A stretch of DNA of 64,000 bases from Chlamydia caviae GPIC (GTDB lineage Bacteria > Chlamydiota > Chlamydiia > Chlamydiales > Chlamydiaceae), in contig NC_003361.3 in assembly GCF_000007605.1 (NCBI RefSeq), positions 806,001 to 870,000 of the forward strand. Direction: 5' to 3'. The notes under the pieces were generated by a model. It was not told the DNA's origin and ran no database searches. It worked only from the letters and a program-made list of their open reading frames with translations. Shown here in pieces: positions 25,487 through 36,058 of the stretch. A program made the translations under genes and the position numbers. Numbering within the stretch: position 1 is the stretch's first letter; each line of letters begins with the position of its first letter.

Positions 25487-26622
25487 TAGAGAATTTCATT
25501 TCTGATCCTCATAATGTTAAGTTCGTGGAAAATTTCTTCAATAGCGAGTTATTTTCTTCCCTATCTACCGACTATCCGATTGTAATGATTAGCGATCACT
25601 ATGTTGCTGAGGAACTTCTCCCTCCTATCCTAGATTTTATGGATAATTTGGGTTATAGGGTGATCCTGCTCACATTCCCTCCTGGAGAAAAAAATAAAAC
25701 ATGGGAAACTTTTATTTCCCTACAAAATCAGCTTATTGACCAAGGTGTTTCTTTAGGATCTACGATCATCGGTATCGGCGGGGGTATAATATTAGACATG
25801 GCGGGATTCTTAGCCTCTACATATTGTCGAGGAGTTCCGCTATTTTTAATCCCCACGACGCTAACAGCAATGATTGATGCAAGTATTGGAGGGAAAAACG
25901 GGATTAATCTACGAGGGTTTAAAAACCGTTTAGGGACTTTCTATCCTCCAAAAGATGTATGGATATGTCCTGAGTTTTTAGCAACATTACCTAAAAAAGA
26001 ATGGCTCCATGGAATTCCTGAGGCTATAAAGCATGGATGCATTGCTGATGCCTATATATGGGAGTTTCTAGACAATTGTAGGGATAGGCTCTTTTCTTCT
26101 CAGGAAATTCTCCATGAGTTTATCAAAAGAAACTGCATGGTCAAGGCTGCTATTGTCGCTAAAGATCCTAAAGATCAGAATCTGAGAAAAACCCTCAATT
26201 TCGGTCATACGATTGCCCATGCAATAGAAACACTATCCAAAGGGCACATCTCTCATGGATTAGCGGTAAGTGTGGGAATGATGATAGAAATGAGAATTTC
26301 TCTAGAATCGGGAATTATGAAAAATCCCTATCTTATTGAACAATTAGACAACTTATTAAAATATTTCTGCTTACCTACGGCTCTTCAAGAACTAGGATCT
26401 TTGATTCCACAACACCTTCATAATGAATTTTATCATCCAGAAAATATCCTCCATACCTTAGGCTATGATAAGAAAAATCTATCCAAAAAAGCTGTAAGAA
26501 TGGTCATGGTAGAACATTTAGGAAGAGCTGCTTCGTGTAATGGAGCTTATTGTGCAACACCACATACGGATATTCTTTATGAAGTTCTAAAAAGTGAATG
26601 TCATGTTGTGTGCAACAATTAG
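25483..26622 (+). CDS. aroB: 3-dehydroquinate synthase
   Basis: A 379-residue enzyme of the dehydroquinate synthase family. Visible are the NAD-binding [38 protein letters not shown], and the metal-binding [13 protein letters not shown] and [13 protein letters not shown] segments. It cyclises DAHP to 3-dehydroquinate. Start at 25483 follows the aroC ATGA overlap. The aroDE start lies inside its 3' end. Confidence 0.94.
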   Translation: MIENFISDPHNVKFVENFFNSELFSSLSTDYPIVMISDHYVAEELLPPILDFMDNLGYRVILLTFPPGEKNKTWETFISLQNQLIDQGVSLGSTIIGIGGGIILDMAGFLASTYCRGVPLFLIPTTLTAMIDASIGGKNGINLRGFKNRLGTFYPPKDVWICPEFLATLPKKEWLHGIPEAIKHGCIADAYIWEFLDNCRDRLFSSQEILHEFIKRNCMVKAAIVAKDPKDQNLRKTLNFGHTIAHAIETLSKGHISHGLAVSVGMMIEMRISLESGIMKNPYLIEQLDNLLKYFCLPTALQELGSLIPQHLHNEFYHPENILHTLGYDKKNLSKKAVRMVMVEHLGRAASCNGAYCATPHTDILYEVLKSECHVVCNN

Positions 26623-28036
26623 TGGTCCCTCTTTTTTTGAAGCAAAACAACAGCTTCTGCACTCATTGCCTTTCGTAGATAGTATAGAATTACGTATCGA
26701 CTGTCTTTTATCTTTATCATCAGACCAGCTGAAACATTTGGTTTGCTTAGCTAAGAAACCTATCCTCACGTTGAGAAGACACGCGAGTCTATCTGAAATC
26801 GCCTGGGTAGAACGTACTATGGAATTAGCAAAATTGCAGCCTGATTATCTGGATATTGATAAGGATTTTCCTAAAGAAGCTTTAAGAAAGATCCGAAACC
26901 AATATCCTAATATCAAGATCATTTTGTCATATCATAGCCAAACTTCAGAACACGTCCCCACCCTCTATAATGAAATGCTAAAACAACAAGCGCATCATTA
27001 TAAAATTGCTATTACTTCTACAAAATCTGTAGATGCGCTACGTCTTATACAGATAAAAAAACATCTTCCTGAAAATACTACAGTACTGTGCATGGGAAAT
27101 GAAGGCATCGCTTCGCGTATCCTTTCACCACTAATGAAGAATGCTATCAATTATGCTTCAGGAATCCACGCTCCTAAAGTCGCTCCGGGGCAGCTTTCTA
27201 TAGAAGATCTATTAGCTTATAACTATGCGAATCTCTCTTCAGAAGCACGTATCTATGGCCTCATCGGCAATCCCATAGATCGTAGTATCAGTCATCTTTC
27301 CCACAATAAGCTGTTTTCAGAACTTCATATGAAGACGAGCTACATAAAAATCCTTTTATCCTCTGCAGATCTTAAAGAATTTTTCTCTCTAACACGTGAT
27401 CTTCCTTTTGGAGGACTTAGCGTAACTATGCCTTTCAAAACTGACGTTCTTGATTATATCGATGTTTTTGATCCCTCTGTAAAACATTGTCAATCTTGCA
27501 ACACTCTTGTTTTCAATAAGAATAAGATCACAGGACACAATACGGATGGTTTAGGATTACTGAATCTTTTAAAACGCAAAAACATTGCCGTTCACAATAC
27601 CCATGTGGGTATTGTAGGCTCCGGAGGAGCCGCAAAGGCTATAGCAACAACATTTGCTTATTCGGGAGCTTGTATTAGCATTTTTAACCGCACGGAAGAA
27701 AATGGTAAAAAACTTGCTGAGCTATGTAATGGCAATGCGTTCCCCCTAAGCTCTTTATCAGAAAAGCATGCTATAGATATTCTAATTTTATGCCTTCCTC
27801 CGCATGTAAAAATCCCTGAAATCTTCCCTCCTGTAGTTATCGATATCAATACATTGCCTAAAGAATCTCCCTATACTAGGAAAGCTAAAGCCCAAGGATG
27901 TCATGTTCTTTACGGATATGAAATGTTTGCTGAGCAAGCTCTCCTACAATTTTCCCTTTGGTTCCCTAGAAGTCTCTCCCAAGACGATAGCGAGAGATTC
28001 CGTATTAACGTAGAAAATATTGTTAACACCATGTAA
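26603..28036 (+). CDS. aroDE: Bifunctional 3-dehydroquinate dehydratase / shikimate dehydrogenase
   Basis: A 477-residue fusion. Residues about 1-205 form a type I dehydroquinase, with catalytic-His region ILSYHSQTS and Schiff-base lysine region HYKIAITSTKS. Residues about 215-477 form shikimate dehydrogenase, with LIGNPIDRSISHLSHN, SVTMPFKTDVLD, NTDGLGLLNLL and the Rossmann GIVGSGGAAKAI. The fusion of steps 3 and 4 is usual in Chlamydia and plants. I prefer ATG 26603 ([10 protein letters not shown]). A GTG three codons upstream is also possible. Last gene of the aro operon. Confidence 0.94.
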   Translation: MLCATISGPSFFEAKQQLLHSLPFVDSIELRIDCLLSLSSDQLKHLVCLAKKPILTLRRHASLSEIAWVERTMELAKLQPDYLDIDKDFPKEALRKIRNQYPNIKIILSYHSQTSEHVPTLYNEMLKQQAHHYKIAITSTKSVDALRLIQIKKHLPENTTVLCMGNEGIASRILSPLMKNAINYASGIHAPKVAPGQLSIEDLLAYNYANLSSEARIYGLIGNPIDRSISHLSHNKLFSELHMKTSYIKILLSSADLKEFFSLTRDLPFGGLSVTMPFKTDVLDYIDVFDPSVKHCQSCNTLVFNKNKITGHNTDGLGLLNLLKRKNIAVHNTHVGIVGSGGAAKAIATTFAYSGACISIFNRTEENGKKLAELCNGNAFPLSSLSEKHAIDILILCLPPHVKIPEIFPPVVIDINTLPKESPYTRKAKAQGCHVLYGYEMFAEQALLQFSLWFPRSLSQDDSERFRINVENIVNTM

Positions 28037-28087
28037 AAAATCTTTCTTTTGCTTTATGCTTCTCAAAAATTTTTTCTTTGTAAGCAT

Positions 28088-28879
28088 ATGCAAAAGTACT
28101 GGTTATTTTTCTTTTTTCTCTTTCCTCTAGCTCTGTATAGCGAAACTACGCGTTATGTAGAGGTAAAATCTATTCATGAAATTGCGGGTGATATTCTTTA
28201 TGATAGTAGTGACTTTTGGTTAATATTTGATCTTGATGATACTTTATTGGAAGGTGCTGAAGCATTATCACAATCGCTATGGCTACAAAAAACAATGGAA
28301 GGATTTCAACAACTGGGACTTTCTGAAAGTGAAGCTTGGGAAGCTATCTACCCTTACTGGGAAGGCTTTCAGGAAAAAGGATCTGTAAAAACTATAGAAA
28401 ATGCCATGCAGCTCCTCATCACAAAAATACAAGAACAAAAGAAAACTCTCTTTGCTTATACAGAACGTAAGCTCTCTTCAAAGGACATCACCTTACAACA
28501 ACTAAAAAGCTTAGAGCTAAAATTAGACAGCACGGCTCCTGCTGTTCCTAATCATCTACCCAAAGGGATTCTCTTTACTTCAGGGGTGTTATTCGGAGAC
28601 GAACTTCATAAAGGGCCAGGATTACAACTGTTTCTAGATGCTATAGGCACTCTTCCTGAAAAGATCATTTATATTGATAATCGTAACGAAAATGTTTTGC
28701 GGATTGGCGAGTTATGTAAAAGCAAAAAAATTTCTTATCTAGGCGTTACCTATACAGCTCAGAAGTTTTTGCCCCCTATATATATTCCTGAAATCTCTAA
28801 GGTTCAATATACCTACTCTCAAAAACTCCTTAGCAATGAAGCTGCTGCTTTACTCCTAAGGCACCAAATGACAGAGTAG
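28088..28879 (+). CDS. Secreted HAD-like protein (DUF2608, CT371-type)
   Basis: A 263-residue protein with an N-terminal signal peptide (MQKYWLFFFFLFPLALYSE), a HAD motif I LIFDLDDTLLEGAEAL (Asp nucleophile) and a late KIIYIDNRNENVLRIGELC resembling HAD motif IV. This fits DUF2608, a set of predicted periplasmic HAD hydrolases found in intracellular bacteria. Substrate unknown. I chose ATG 28088 so that the signal peptide is N-terminal. An upstream frame adds 13 residues. Lies between the aro operon and aaxA. Confidence 0.72.
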   Translation: MQKYWLFFFFLFPLALYSETTRYVEVKSIHEIAGDILYDSSDFWLIFDLDDTLLEGAEALSQSLWLQKTMEGFQQLGLSESEAWEAIYPYWEGFQEKGSVKTIENAMQLLITKIQEQKKTLFAYTERKLSSKDITLQQLKSLELKLDSTAPAVPNHLPKGILFTSGVLFGDELHKGPGLQLFLDAIGTLPEKIIYIDNRNENVLRIGELCKSKKISYLGVTYTAQKFLPPIYIPEISKVQYTYSQKLLSNEAAALLLRHQMTE

Positions 28880-28983
28880 CATTGCGAAATAAATACCCTG
28901 GTTTTGCCAAAAATGATGGCATAAAAAAACTTCTTTTTTTAGACACATGACAAAGGATGGCGTATCTTTTCTTTTGGTAGTTC

Positions 28984-30339
28984 ATGGCGTCTTTTCATTC
29001 TTCCCTATTAACCGCTCTATGTACTTTATGTACTTACGGTATATTGACGATGCCTGCTTATGGACTCGATCCTAACCACCCTAAGCATCACTATCATAAA
29101 TATTCCGAACGATTGAAAAGAAGTAATGCTGAAGATTCTGCCTTTTATTTATCTTCGGCATCAGAATCCTCTGAAGACTTACGCCAAGAACCTCGTCGTC
29201 ACATACTTACCCCAGTTCGCAATGTTCTAAAAGATGACCCCTGCGACGAGGGACTGTCGATCTCAAAATTGTTGCACTCGATTGAAAAAGAGACTAATTC
29301 TCAAATATCTGTGGATTTTACCATTCTCCCTCAATGGTTTTATCCTAAGAAAAGTGCCCTTGCAACAAGTGAAGAAAAGCAGCCTACTTGGCAATTTTAT
29401 GTGAGTCCTAACATCTCCTGGCAACTATACAATAGTCCAACAGCAGGTGTAGGAAGTATCGATTTTTCCTATACATTAATACGTTATTGGAACAACTCTG
29501 CACAAAATGCCAACAATGCTATAGGCATTGCCGGCGAGATCAACGATTACAGCTCTCGAACCAATACGCTATCTCTGCTCACATTTTCCCAAACATTCCC
29601 TGGGGAGATGCTTACCGTTTCGTTTGGCCAATACAGCCTATATTCTATAGACGGAACTTTATACGATAACGATCAGCAATGTGGTTTCTTAAGTTACGCC
29701 CTATCGCAAAATGCTAGCGCGACATATTCCTCAGGAAGCGTGGGAGCTTATGTACAATTTACGCCTATCCCTTCTATAAATATCCAAGCTGGTTTTCAAG
29801 ATGCCTATAGTATTGTAGGCTCTTCTTTTGATGTCTATAACCTCACGAAAAATCGATACAATTTCTATGGTTATTTCTCTTGGGCGCCACAAAGTTGTCT
29901 AGGTGCTGGGCAATATTCTGCATTAATCTATTCTACAAGAAATGTTCCTCAACAGCCTGTCCAAACGACAGGATGGTCGCTGAACTTCGGTCAATACCTT
30001 GGGGAAAAACTGTATGTCTTTGGAAGATGGAACGGGTCTACAGGAACAGCAGTAAACCTTAACCGTTCTCATGTTCTTGGATTAGCGTCAGCAAATCCTA
30101 TTAACCGCAACCCTAAAGATCTGTTGGGAGCGGCTTGCTCAATGAGTAAAGTTAACCCTAAAGTCGTTACAGATAAAAAAATTCGCAAATATGAAACTGT
30201 AATAGAAACATTCGCAACTGTAGGATTTGGTCCTCATCTTTCCCTATCTCCAGATCTGCAAGTCTACATCCATCCAGCACGAAGACCAGATAGACGTTCT
30301 GCAACTGTTTACAGTATTCGAGCCAACTTCTTTGTCTAA
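28984..30339 (+). CDS. aaxA: Outer membrane porin AaxA (OprB family)
   Basis: A 451-residue protein with a signal peptide (first ~27 residues, ending MPAYGLD), a hydrophilic coiled N-terminal region and a long beta-rich C-terminal barrel ending in a terminal RANFFV with aromatic-valine closure. Alternating segments such as SFGQYSLYSIDGTLY and GWSLNFGQYLGEKLYVFGRW fit OprB porins. In C. pneumoniae the homologue lets arginine across the outer membrane and is the first gene of aaxABC. Spacing to aaxB is 27 bases, with a ribosome site AGGAG. Confidence 0.85.
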   Translation: MASFHSSLLTALCTLCTYGILTMPAYGLDPNHPKHHYHKYSERLKRSNAEDSAFYLSSASESSEDLRQEPRRHILTPVRNVLKDDPCDEGLSISKLLHSIEKETNSQISVDFTILPQWFYPKKSALATSEEKQPTWQFYVSPNISWQLYNSPTAGVGSIDFSYTLIRYWNNSAQNANNAIGIAGEINDYSSRTNTLSLLTFSQTFPGEMLTVSFGQYSLYSIDGTLYDNDQQCGFLSYALSQNASATYSSGSVGAYVQFTPIPSINIQAGFQDAYSIVGSSFDVYNLTKNRYNFYGYFSWAPQSCLGAGQYSALIYSTRNVPQQPVQTTGWSLNFGQYLGEKLYVFGRWNGSTGTAVNLNRSHVLGLASANPINRNPKDLLGAACSMSKVNPKVVTDKKIRKYETVIETFATVGFGPHLSLSPDLQVYIHPARRPDRRSATVYSIRANFFV

Positions 30340-30366
30340 AATCCTTTTCATTCTTAGGAGTTTTAT

Positions 30367-30954
30367 ATGCCTTACGGAACACGCTACCCAACACTAGCCT
30401 TCCACACAGGAGGAATAGGAGAATCCGATGACGGGATGCCTCCACAACCTTTTGAAACTTTTTGCTACGACTCTGCTCTTTTACAAGCGAAAATCGAAAA
30501 TTTTAATATTGTTCCTTACACATCTGTATTACCTAAAGAACTCTTTGGGAATATTGTTCCTGTAGATCAGTGCATAAAGTTCTTCAAACATGGAGCTGTT
30601 CTCGAAGTCATCATGGCTGGTCGTGGCGCTTCTACATCAGACGGAACTCATGCGATTGCTACAGGTGTAGGGATCTGCTGGGGACAGGATAAAAATGGAG
30701 AGCTTATCGGTGGATGGGCTGCAGAATACGTAGAATTTTTCCCCACTTGGATCAACGATGAAATCGCAGAATCCCATGCGAAGATGTGGTTGAAAAAGTC
30801 TCTCCAACACGAACTAGATCTTCGCTCCGTTGTTAAACACAGCGAATTTCAATATTTCCATAATTACATCAACATTAAGCAAAAATACGGGTTCTCATTA
30901 ACTGCACTAGGATTTCTCAATTTTGAGAATGCCGATCCAGCAACAATTAAGTAA
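30367..30954 (+). CDS. aaxB: Pyruvoyl-dependent arginine decarboxylase
   Basis: A 195-residue proenzyme. The self-cleavage site [10 protein letters not shown] places Thr52-Ser53 exactly where C. pneumoniae AaxB cuts to make the pyruvoyl group, so this copy looks competent for processing. Other family features are [12 protein letters not shown] and ATGVGICWG. It decarboxylates arginine to agmatine. Together with the porin and antiporter it forms an arginine-consuming, acid-resistance or host-arginine-depleting system. In several C. trachomatis strains this gene is inactivated. Here the frame is intact. Confidence 0.93.
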   Translation: MPYGTRYPTLAFHTGGIGESDDGMPPQPFETFCYDSALLQAKIENFNIVPYTSVLPKELFGNIVPVDQCIKFFKHGAVLEVIMAGRGASTSDGTHAIATGVGICWGQDKNGELIGGWAAEYVEFFPTWINDEIAESHAKMWLKKSLQHELDLRSVVKHSEFQYFHNYINIKQKYGFSLTALGFLNFENADPATIK

Positions 30955-30963
30955 GGAGAATTC

Positions 30964-32424
30964 ATGTTTTTAAATAGGGGTAAATCTAAGAAAAATCTTG
31001 GAGCCATAGCTTTAGCAGGCATGGTAATTAGCTCTATGATTGGGGGAGGAATTTTCAGTCTTCCCCAAAATATGGCAGCATCTGCAGGAGCAGGAGCTAT
31101 TATCTTAGCATGGCTCCTAACAGGCATAGGCATGTTTTTCATTGCCAATACTTTTAAAATTCTCTCCTTAGTACGCCCTGACTTAACAACAGGGATTTAT
31201 ATGTACAGCCGAGAAGGATTTGGCCCTTATGTAGGGTTTACTATCGGTTGGGGATACTGGTTATGCCAAATCTTTGGTAATGTCGGTTATGCCGTAATGA
31301 CCATGGATGCGTTAAACTATTTCTTCCCTCCCTATTTTAAAGGTGGGAATACTATCCCTGCGATTATTGGAGGCTCTATCCTTATATGGGTCTTTAATTT
31401 TATAGTCCTTAAAGGAATCCGCCAGGCATCTTTTATCAATATTATCGGAACAGTATGTAAACTTGTTCCTCTTATTGTATTTATTATCATCACAGCATTC
31501 GCATTCAAACTTGCTATTTTCAAAACGGATTTTTGGGGAGATGCGGTTACAAAAACACAACCGGCACTAGGATCCGTAACTAGCCAGTTAAAAAGTACAA
31601 TGTTAGTCACTCTATGGGCTTTCATCGGAATCGAAGGTGCTGTTGTTATGTCAGCACGTGCTAAAAGCCCTAGCGCTGTCGGGAAAGCTACTCTCCTAGG
31701 TTTCGTAGGATGCTTAACCGTGTATATCCTTTTATCTATTCTACCTTTTGGATCCCTATTCCAATATCAACTTGCTGGTATTCCCAATCCTTCAACAGCT
31801 GGGGTGTTAGGCATGCTTGTAGGAAGATGGGGAGAAATTTTAATGAACGTAGGTCTCCTTATAGCCATACTCTCTAGTTGGTTATCTTGGACTATAATTG
31901 TTGCTGAAATCCCTTATACTGCAGCAACAAATGGTACATTTCCCGAGATCTTTGCTATAGAAAATGCGCAACATTCCCCTAAACTCTCGTTATATATCAC
32001 CAGCGCTCTTATGCAAATCACCATGCTTTTTGTATATTTTTCAACAAACGCATGGAATACGATGTTGAGCATTACAGGAGTGATGGTTTTACCTGCCTAT
32101 TTAGCAAGTGCCGCTTTCCTTTTTCAGTTTAGCAAAAACAAAAAGTATCCAAATAAAGGCCCCGTCAAATCTTACATCGCAAAATATACAGGATTTTTTG
32201 CTGTTATTTATTCCCTTTGGTTGATCTATGCTGGAGGCTTAAATTACCTGCTTATGTCTGTCATTCTCTTGGCTTTAGGCATTCCCTTTTACATAGATGC
32301 CGGCAAGAAAAGTAAAAGAGAGAAGACATTTTTTGCAAAAAAAGAGGTTACAAAAATTATAATAATTGCTTTGTTGGCGTTATTAGCGATTTTTCTTTTT
32401 TCTACGGAGAAAATTCGTCTATAA
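30964..32424 (+). CDS. aaxC: Arginine/agmatine antiporter
   Basis: A 486-residue APC-superfamily transporter with about 12 helices. The N-terminal [22 protein letters not shown] carries the GSGIF-like substrate-binding motif of AdiC-type antiporters. It exchanges external arginine for internal agmatine made by AaxB. Starts 10 bases after aaxB with AAGGAG before the ATG, and is followed by a strong terminator at 32445. Confidence 0.92.
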   Translation: MFLNRGKSKKNLGAIALAGMVISSMIGGGIFSLPQNMAASAGAGAIILAWLLTGIGMFFIANTFKILSLVRPDLTTGIYMYSREGFGPYVGFTIGWGYWLCQIFGNVGYAVMTMDALNYFFPPYFKGGNTIPAIIGGSILIWVFNFIVLKGIRQASFINIIGTVCKLVPLIVFIIITAFAFKLAIFKTDFWGDAVTKTQPALGSVTSQLKSTMLVTLWAFIGIEGAVVMSARAKSPSAVGKATLLGFVGCLTVYILLSILPFGSLFQYQLAGIPNPSTAGVLGMLVGRWGEILMNVGLLIAILSSWLSWTIIVAEIPYTAATNGTFPEIFAIENAQHSPKLSLYITSALMQITMLFVYFSTNAWNTMLSITGVMVLPAYLASAAFLFQFSKNKKYPNKGPVKSYIAKYTGFFAVIYSLWLIYAGGLNYLLMSVILLALGIPFYIDAGKKSKREKTFFAKKEVTKIIIIALLALLAIFLFSTEKIRL

Positions 32425-32444
32425 CGATCCCAATCACCCTTTGG

Positions 32445-32473
32445 GAGGGGCCTTCGGGTCCCTCTCATTTTTT
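32445..32473 (+). terminator. Intrinsic terminator of aaxABC
   Basis: GAGGGGCC-TTCG-GGTCCCTC forms an 8-bp stem with a stable TTCG tetraloop, followed by CATTTTTTC. It lies 20 bases after the aaxC stop. Confidence 0.88.
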
Positions 32474-32588
32474 CTTTAGTTCTCATTCTTTTTCTCTCAC
32501 ATTCCCTTCTGTTATTTAATGTATTATTTTCTTATTCTTAGGAGATAGAGAAGAGTTCTTAATACATCCTCGATTTCAAGGTAAACGT

Positions 32589-33629
32589 ATGCGTATAGCA
32601 GTTTTAGGAGCAGGATATGCAGGTCTTTCCGTAACTTGGCATTTGCTACTACATTCTCAGGGAACAGCAACGATAGATCTTTTTGATCCCGTTCCTTTAG
32701 GTCATGGCGCATCGGGATTATCTTCAGGTCTCCTTCATGGTTTTACTGGAAAAAAGGCGAGTAAACCTCCCCTTGCGGACTTAGGAATTACCTCTACCCA
32801 CGGCTTAATCACAGAAGCCAGCAAAGCATTAAACATCCCTATTGTTCTTTCCCGAGGGATTATCCGTCCTGCGGTAGATGACGAGCAGGCGGAAATCTTT
32901 ATGAAACGCGTGGAAGAATTCCCTAATGAAGTAGAATGGTGGGAAAAGGCGCGGTGTGAAACGACAGTTCCAGGTATTGTTGCTAATTTCGGTGCCCTAT
33001 TCATAAAGAACGGCGTCACCATTAATAACATTGCCTATATTAACGGTCTTTGGGATGCCTGTGCTAATCTCGGCACGCAATTTTACGATGAGCTTATAGA
33101 AAATATTCAAGATATCGAAGAGTTTTACGATCATATTATTGTCACTCCAGGAGCTAATGCTCATGCCCTCCCTGAATTGCAAAATCTTCCCATATCTAAT
33201 GTAAAGGGTCAGCTTATAGAAATTTCCTGGCCTGAAGATTTAGCCATGCCGCAATTTAGCATCAATGCGCATAAATACATGGTAGCAAACACTGAGAAAA
33301 ACACGTGTATCTTAGGAGCAACTTTCGAACATAACCAGCCTGAACCTGTTACTGACGAAACTATTGCTTATAATGAGATCATGCCTCCTGTTCTTTCGCT
33401 ATTTCCAGCTCTTAAAGATGCCAAGATTCTCAACTATTATGCAGGAATGCGTTCATCAAGCTCTACCCGCTTACCTTTGCTTAGCAGAATAAAAGAAAAC
33501 CTTTGGTTCCTAGGAGCTCTAGGATCCAAAGGTCTACTGTATCACGGCATTACCGGAGATATGCTTGCTCAAGCTGTATTAAAACAATCTACAGCTTATA
33601 TAGCTAAAGAGTTCCTATTCACTCCCTAA
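32589..33629 (+). CDS. FAD-dependent amino-acid oxidoreductase-like protein (CT375-type)
   Basis: A 346-residue DAO-family flavoprotein. The N-terminal VLGAGYAGLSVTWHLL is the dinucleotide-binding GxGxxG motif, DHIIVTPGANAHALPEL and NVKGQLIEI match the mid-domain, and a C-terminal YYAGMRSSSSTRLPLL, then GALGSKGLLYHG corresponds to the FAD-closing region. Often annotated as D-amino acid dehydrogenase. Substrate cannot be read. Its 3' end overlaps by 11 bases the convergent membrane protein gene. Confidence 0.72.
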   Translation: MRIAVLGAGYAGLSVTWHLLLHSQGTATIDLFDPVPLGHGASGLSSGLLHGFTGKKASKPPLADLGITSTHGLITEASKALNIPIVLSRGIIRPAVDDEQAEIFMKRVEEFPNEVEWWEKARCETTVPGIVANFGALFIKNGVTINNIAYINGLWDACANLGTQFYDELIENIQDIEEFYDHIIVTPGANAHALPELQNLPISNVKGQLIEISWPEDLAMPQFSINAHKYMVANTEKNTCILGATFEHNQPEPVTDETIAYNEIMPPVLSLFPALKDAKILNYYAGMRSSSSTRLPLLSRIKENLWFLGALGSKGLLYHGITGDMLAQAVLKQSTAYIAKEFLFTP

Positions 33630-34443
33630 TCAGATTTTCTTTTGAGGTTTGCTTCTCTAAGTAAAAATCAAAAGAAAAATTAAAGAAGAAGGAAACGGCG
33701 GGTGTAAGAATTAGAGCTATTGGCATGACCAATACCAAGACTTCCATCAAAAACGAGCCTGTATTCATATCTGATAAACAGACTAAATGCGACATCAAAT
33801 AAAACGAGTCTAAAGCTAACCAGCTACACAACGCTAAAGGTGTTGCTGCTATGACAAATCCAATAGACTGATTCAAGATATTTCCCTGAAAACAACGCAA
33901 TAGCTGCATGAAGTCGATACTATCGCGATCGCTTAAAGCTGGTATGCAGAAAAATAGAGATACAAAAGCACCTAGAAATAGCAAAATCAAAGTTGTTGCC
34001 GAAAGGTAAGGAATAAAAATTAACAAGGTATGGAAGAACTTACCCACCCACGGCAAAGAACCCAAAAATACTGAGAGTAAAATTACCGTGCTTACCACAA
34101 TCATGGCTATAAAAAATGGCATGGAAACAAGTAGTGATAGCCATAGGGATTTCCAATTCTTATGAAATGCTGAGGTTACCTTACATGCACTCCCTGCAGA
34201 CTCCTGTTTCAACAGTGCCTGTACAATCACTCCAGAAGCACAAATAATGCTAAAAGAAGAGAAAAAAGCTCCCAATCCTAATGTTGATAGCGAAAAGCTA
34301 AGAACAAACTGTGAGCATAGTTTTAAAAATATGGCAAAAACAAAACCAAAACAGCACAAACTAGAAAAAACAAAAAGAAATCGCTGCTTATTAAAGATCT
34401 TTTTAAAAGCATTTTGACTTAATACGTCAAAAGATCGAGTCAT
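33619..34443 (-). CDS. Multi-pass membrane protein of unknown function
   Basis: A 274-residue protein with about six hydrophobic segments, including FLFVFSSLCCFGFVFAIFL, LSTLGLGAFFSSFSIICASG, PFFIAMIVVSTVILLSVF and VLVLVMPIALILTPAVSFF. I recognise no specific family. It resembles general bacterial membrane proteins of the DUF-type with a C-terminal FxFxFxFYLEK tail. It lies 22 bases downstream of mdh on the same strand and is probably cotranscribed. Confidence 0.6.
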   Translation of the reverse strand: MTRSFDVLSQNAFKKIFNKQRFLFVFSSLCCFGFVFAIFLKLCSQFVLSFSLSTLGLGAFFSSFSIICASGVIVQALLKQESAGSACKVTSAFHKNWKSLWLSLLVSMPFFIAMIVVSTVILLSVFLGSLPWVGKFFHTLLIFIPYLSATTLILLFLGAFVSLFFCIPALSDRDSIDFMQLLRCFQGNILNQSIGFVIAATPLALCSWLALDSFYLMSHLVCLSDMNTGSFLMEVLVLVMPIALILTPAVSFFFNFSFDFYLEKQTSKENLIRE

Positions 34444-34465
34444 AAATCACCCCACTAACTTGCGC

Positions 34466-35458
34466 TTATAACAAAGAGACACTGGCTTTTTCCTGAGAAA
34501 TTTCATCCAAGGATATTTGAATCTTATTTTTTATGAAGGCATCCCAAGGCAATCCAGGAACAATCTCGTAATCCCCAGAGGGCAACATACGACATGGGAA
34601 ACCAAAAATCAAATCATCAGGAATACCGTAAGGATTATAATCGGAACATACTCCACTAGAGAACCACTCTCCATCCTTCGGAAGAAAAATAGAGCGTGCA
34701 GCCTCTGCTAAAGCACGAGCAGCAGACCCTGCAGAAGATTTTCCACGAGCTTCAATTACAGCGCTTCCTCGATTTTGGATAGAGGGGAACATAATATTTT
34801 CAAGCCAATCACGGTCGCTAATAACTTCTACAGCGGGTTTTCCTGAAATTAATGCCTGAGTAAAATCAGGAACTTGTTTTGCAGAATGATTCCCCCAAAC
34901 AACAACATTGGTAACTTCATCCAAAGGCACTTCTGCACGATGTGCTAACATCGTATGCATACGATTTTGATCTAAACGCAGCATAGAATGGAAATTTCTT
35001 CTATTCAATTTTGGAGCTTTATTCATAGCAATCCAACAATTGGTATTTACAGGATTGCCAACGACAAAAATCTTCGCATCACGCTTTGCACACACGTTGA
35101 GCACAGAACCTTGAAGAGAAAAAATCTCTCCGTTACGTTTTAGAAGATCCGAACGTTCCATTCCAGGGCCTCGTGGTGCCGCTCCTATGAGAAAAGCTGC
35201 GTCAATACCATCACAAGCATCTTCTAAAGACGTTGTAACACGTAGCGATTGTAAAAGAGGATAAGCACAATCATCGAGTTCCATACGGACACCGGAGAGC
35301 GCTCTTTCTAAACCTGGAAGATCATACACACGAAGATCAATGCTGCAATCACTACCAAAAACATCGCCATGAGCTAGAGCGAACAAAAAGCTATAGGCGA
35401 TTTGCCCTGTTCCACCCGTCACAGCAACGCTAACCGTACGCATTAGTTTCATAATCAT
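34466..35458 (-). CDS. mdh: Malate dehydrogenase
   Basis: A 330-residue NAD-dependent malate dehydrogenase of the cytosolic type. It has the Rossmann [33 protein letters not shown] (substrate-loop Arg), [10 protein letters not shown] and [14 protein letters not shown] with catalytic His. It interconverts malate and oxaloacetate in the partial chlamydial TCA cycle, linked to the fumarase at 51125. An internal ATG two or five codons downstream is an equally possible start. Confidence 0.95.
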   Translation of the reverse strand: MIMKLMRTVSVAVTGGTGQIAYSFLFALAHGDVFGSDCSIDLRVYDLPGLERALSGVRMELDDCAYPLLQSLRVTTSLEDACDGIDAAFLIGAAPRGPGMERSDLLKRNGEIFSLQGSVLNVCAKRDAKIFVVGNPVNTNCWIAMNKAPKLNRRNFHSMLRLDQNRMHTMLAHRAEVPLDEVTNVVVWGNHSAKQVPDFTQALISGKPAVEVISDRDWLENIMFPSIQNRGSAVIEARGKSSAGSAARALAEAARSIFLPKDGEWFSSGVCSDYNPYGIPDDLIFGFPCRMLPSGDYEIVPGLPWDAFIKNKIQISLDEISQEKASVSLL

Positions 35459-35624
35459 GCCTCACTAAAAAAATCACTATAATCTTTAAATAAAAACAAA
35501 ATCAAGTGCGTCTTTTTTCGATAACCGAAAAGAATAATTCCCGGCTACAACCATATTAAGAGGCGAAATAAACAAAAGCGCTACACTCTTATCCACAATA
35601 CTCCGCATCTGAATTCTATACCAA

Positions 35625-35654
35625 GACTTATGCTTTACTTACGTTTCTGTCAAA
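35625..35654 (-). promoter_or_regulatory. Candidate mdh promoter
   Basis: Minus-strand TTGACA (35649-35654) is followed after 18 bases by TAAGTC (35625-35630), about 167 bases before the mdh start. The -35 is consensus, the -10 weak. The rest of the 35459-35747 gap shows no gene. Confidence 0.3.
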
Positions 35655-35747
35655 CCCTAGTTCCCACTTAGAACCTCTATAAAAGATAAAATACCAGGGG
35701 AACTAGAGTAAAAAATTTCAAAAAATATTAACGCGCAAAAAAGATAA

Positions 35748-35769
35748 AAAGAAACATTTCTGTTTCTTT
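35748..35769 (-). terminator. Intrinsic terminator of ltuA
   Basis: On the minus strand AAAGAAACA-GAAA-TGTTTCTTT forms a 9-bp stem with a tetraloop and then T residues, 41 bases after the ltuA stop at 35810. The stem is AT-rich, so strength is uncertain. Confidence 0.6.
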
Positions 35770-35809
35770 CAGAACAGTTATGAAACGAAAAAATGAAAAA
35801 AAAGAAAGG

Positions 35810-35953
35810 CTAGGAAGCTATGCGGTAGAAAATAGCTCCTCGAGCTCCTACCCAAACTCCGGTACCAGATTTGATTACCTGCTCTCCCTTACGAGTAGAT
35901 AAAACACCATGAATATCTAAAAATCCTACAGAACGCACACGAATAAAAAACAT
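35810..35953 (-). CDS. ltuA: Late transcription unit A protein
   Basis: A short gene of 47 residues beginning [19 protein letters not shown] and ending AIFYRIAS. Sequence and position between mdh and pgi match LtuA, a small chlamydial protein of unknown function expressed late, when reticulate bodies convert to elementary bodies. An in-frame ATG at 35968 would add five residues (MDGNA). I prefer the shorter form, which fits the known length of about 46. Its own terminator lies at 35748. It is too short for many gene finders. Confidence 0.85.
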   Translation of the reverse strand: MFFIRVRSVGFLDIHGVLSTRKGEQVIKSGTGVWVGARGAIFYRIAS

Positions 35954-36058
35954 AGCATTTCCATCCATCTAAGAAAATGAAAGTGCTATTGTACCACAAA
36001 AAACCATTAAAGTATTCAGGGAAAACAAGTTTTGTCTCCCCGAAATTCTGAGGAATTT

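Noticed and set aside
28900..28930. TGCCA/TGGCA inverted repeat upstream of aaxA considered as an operator or terminator
   Set aside because: Only 5-bp arms and no matching known operator. The A run suits the minus strand, where no gene ends.
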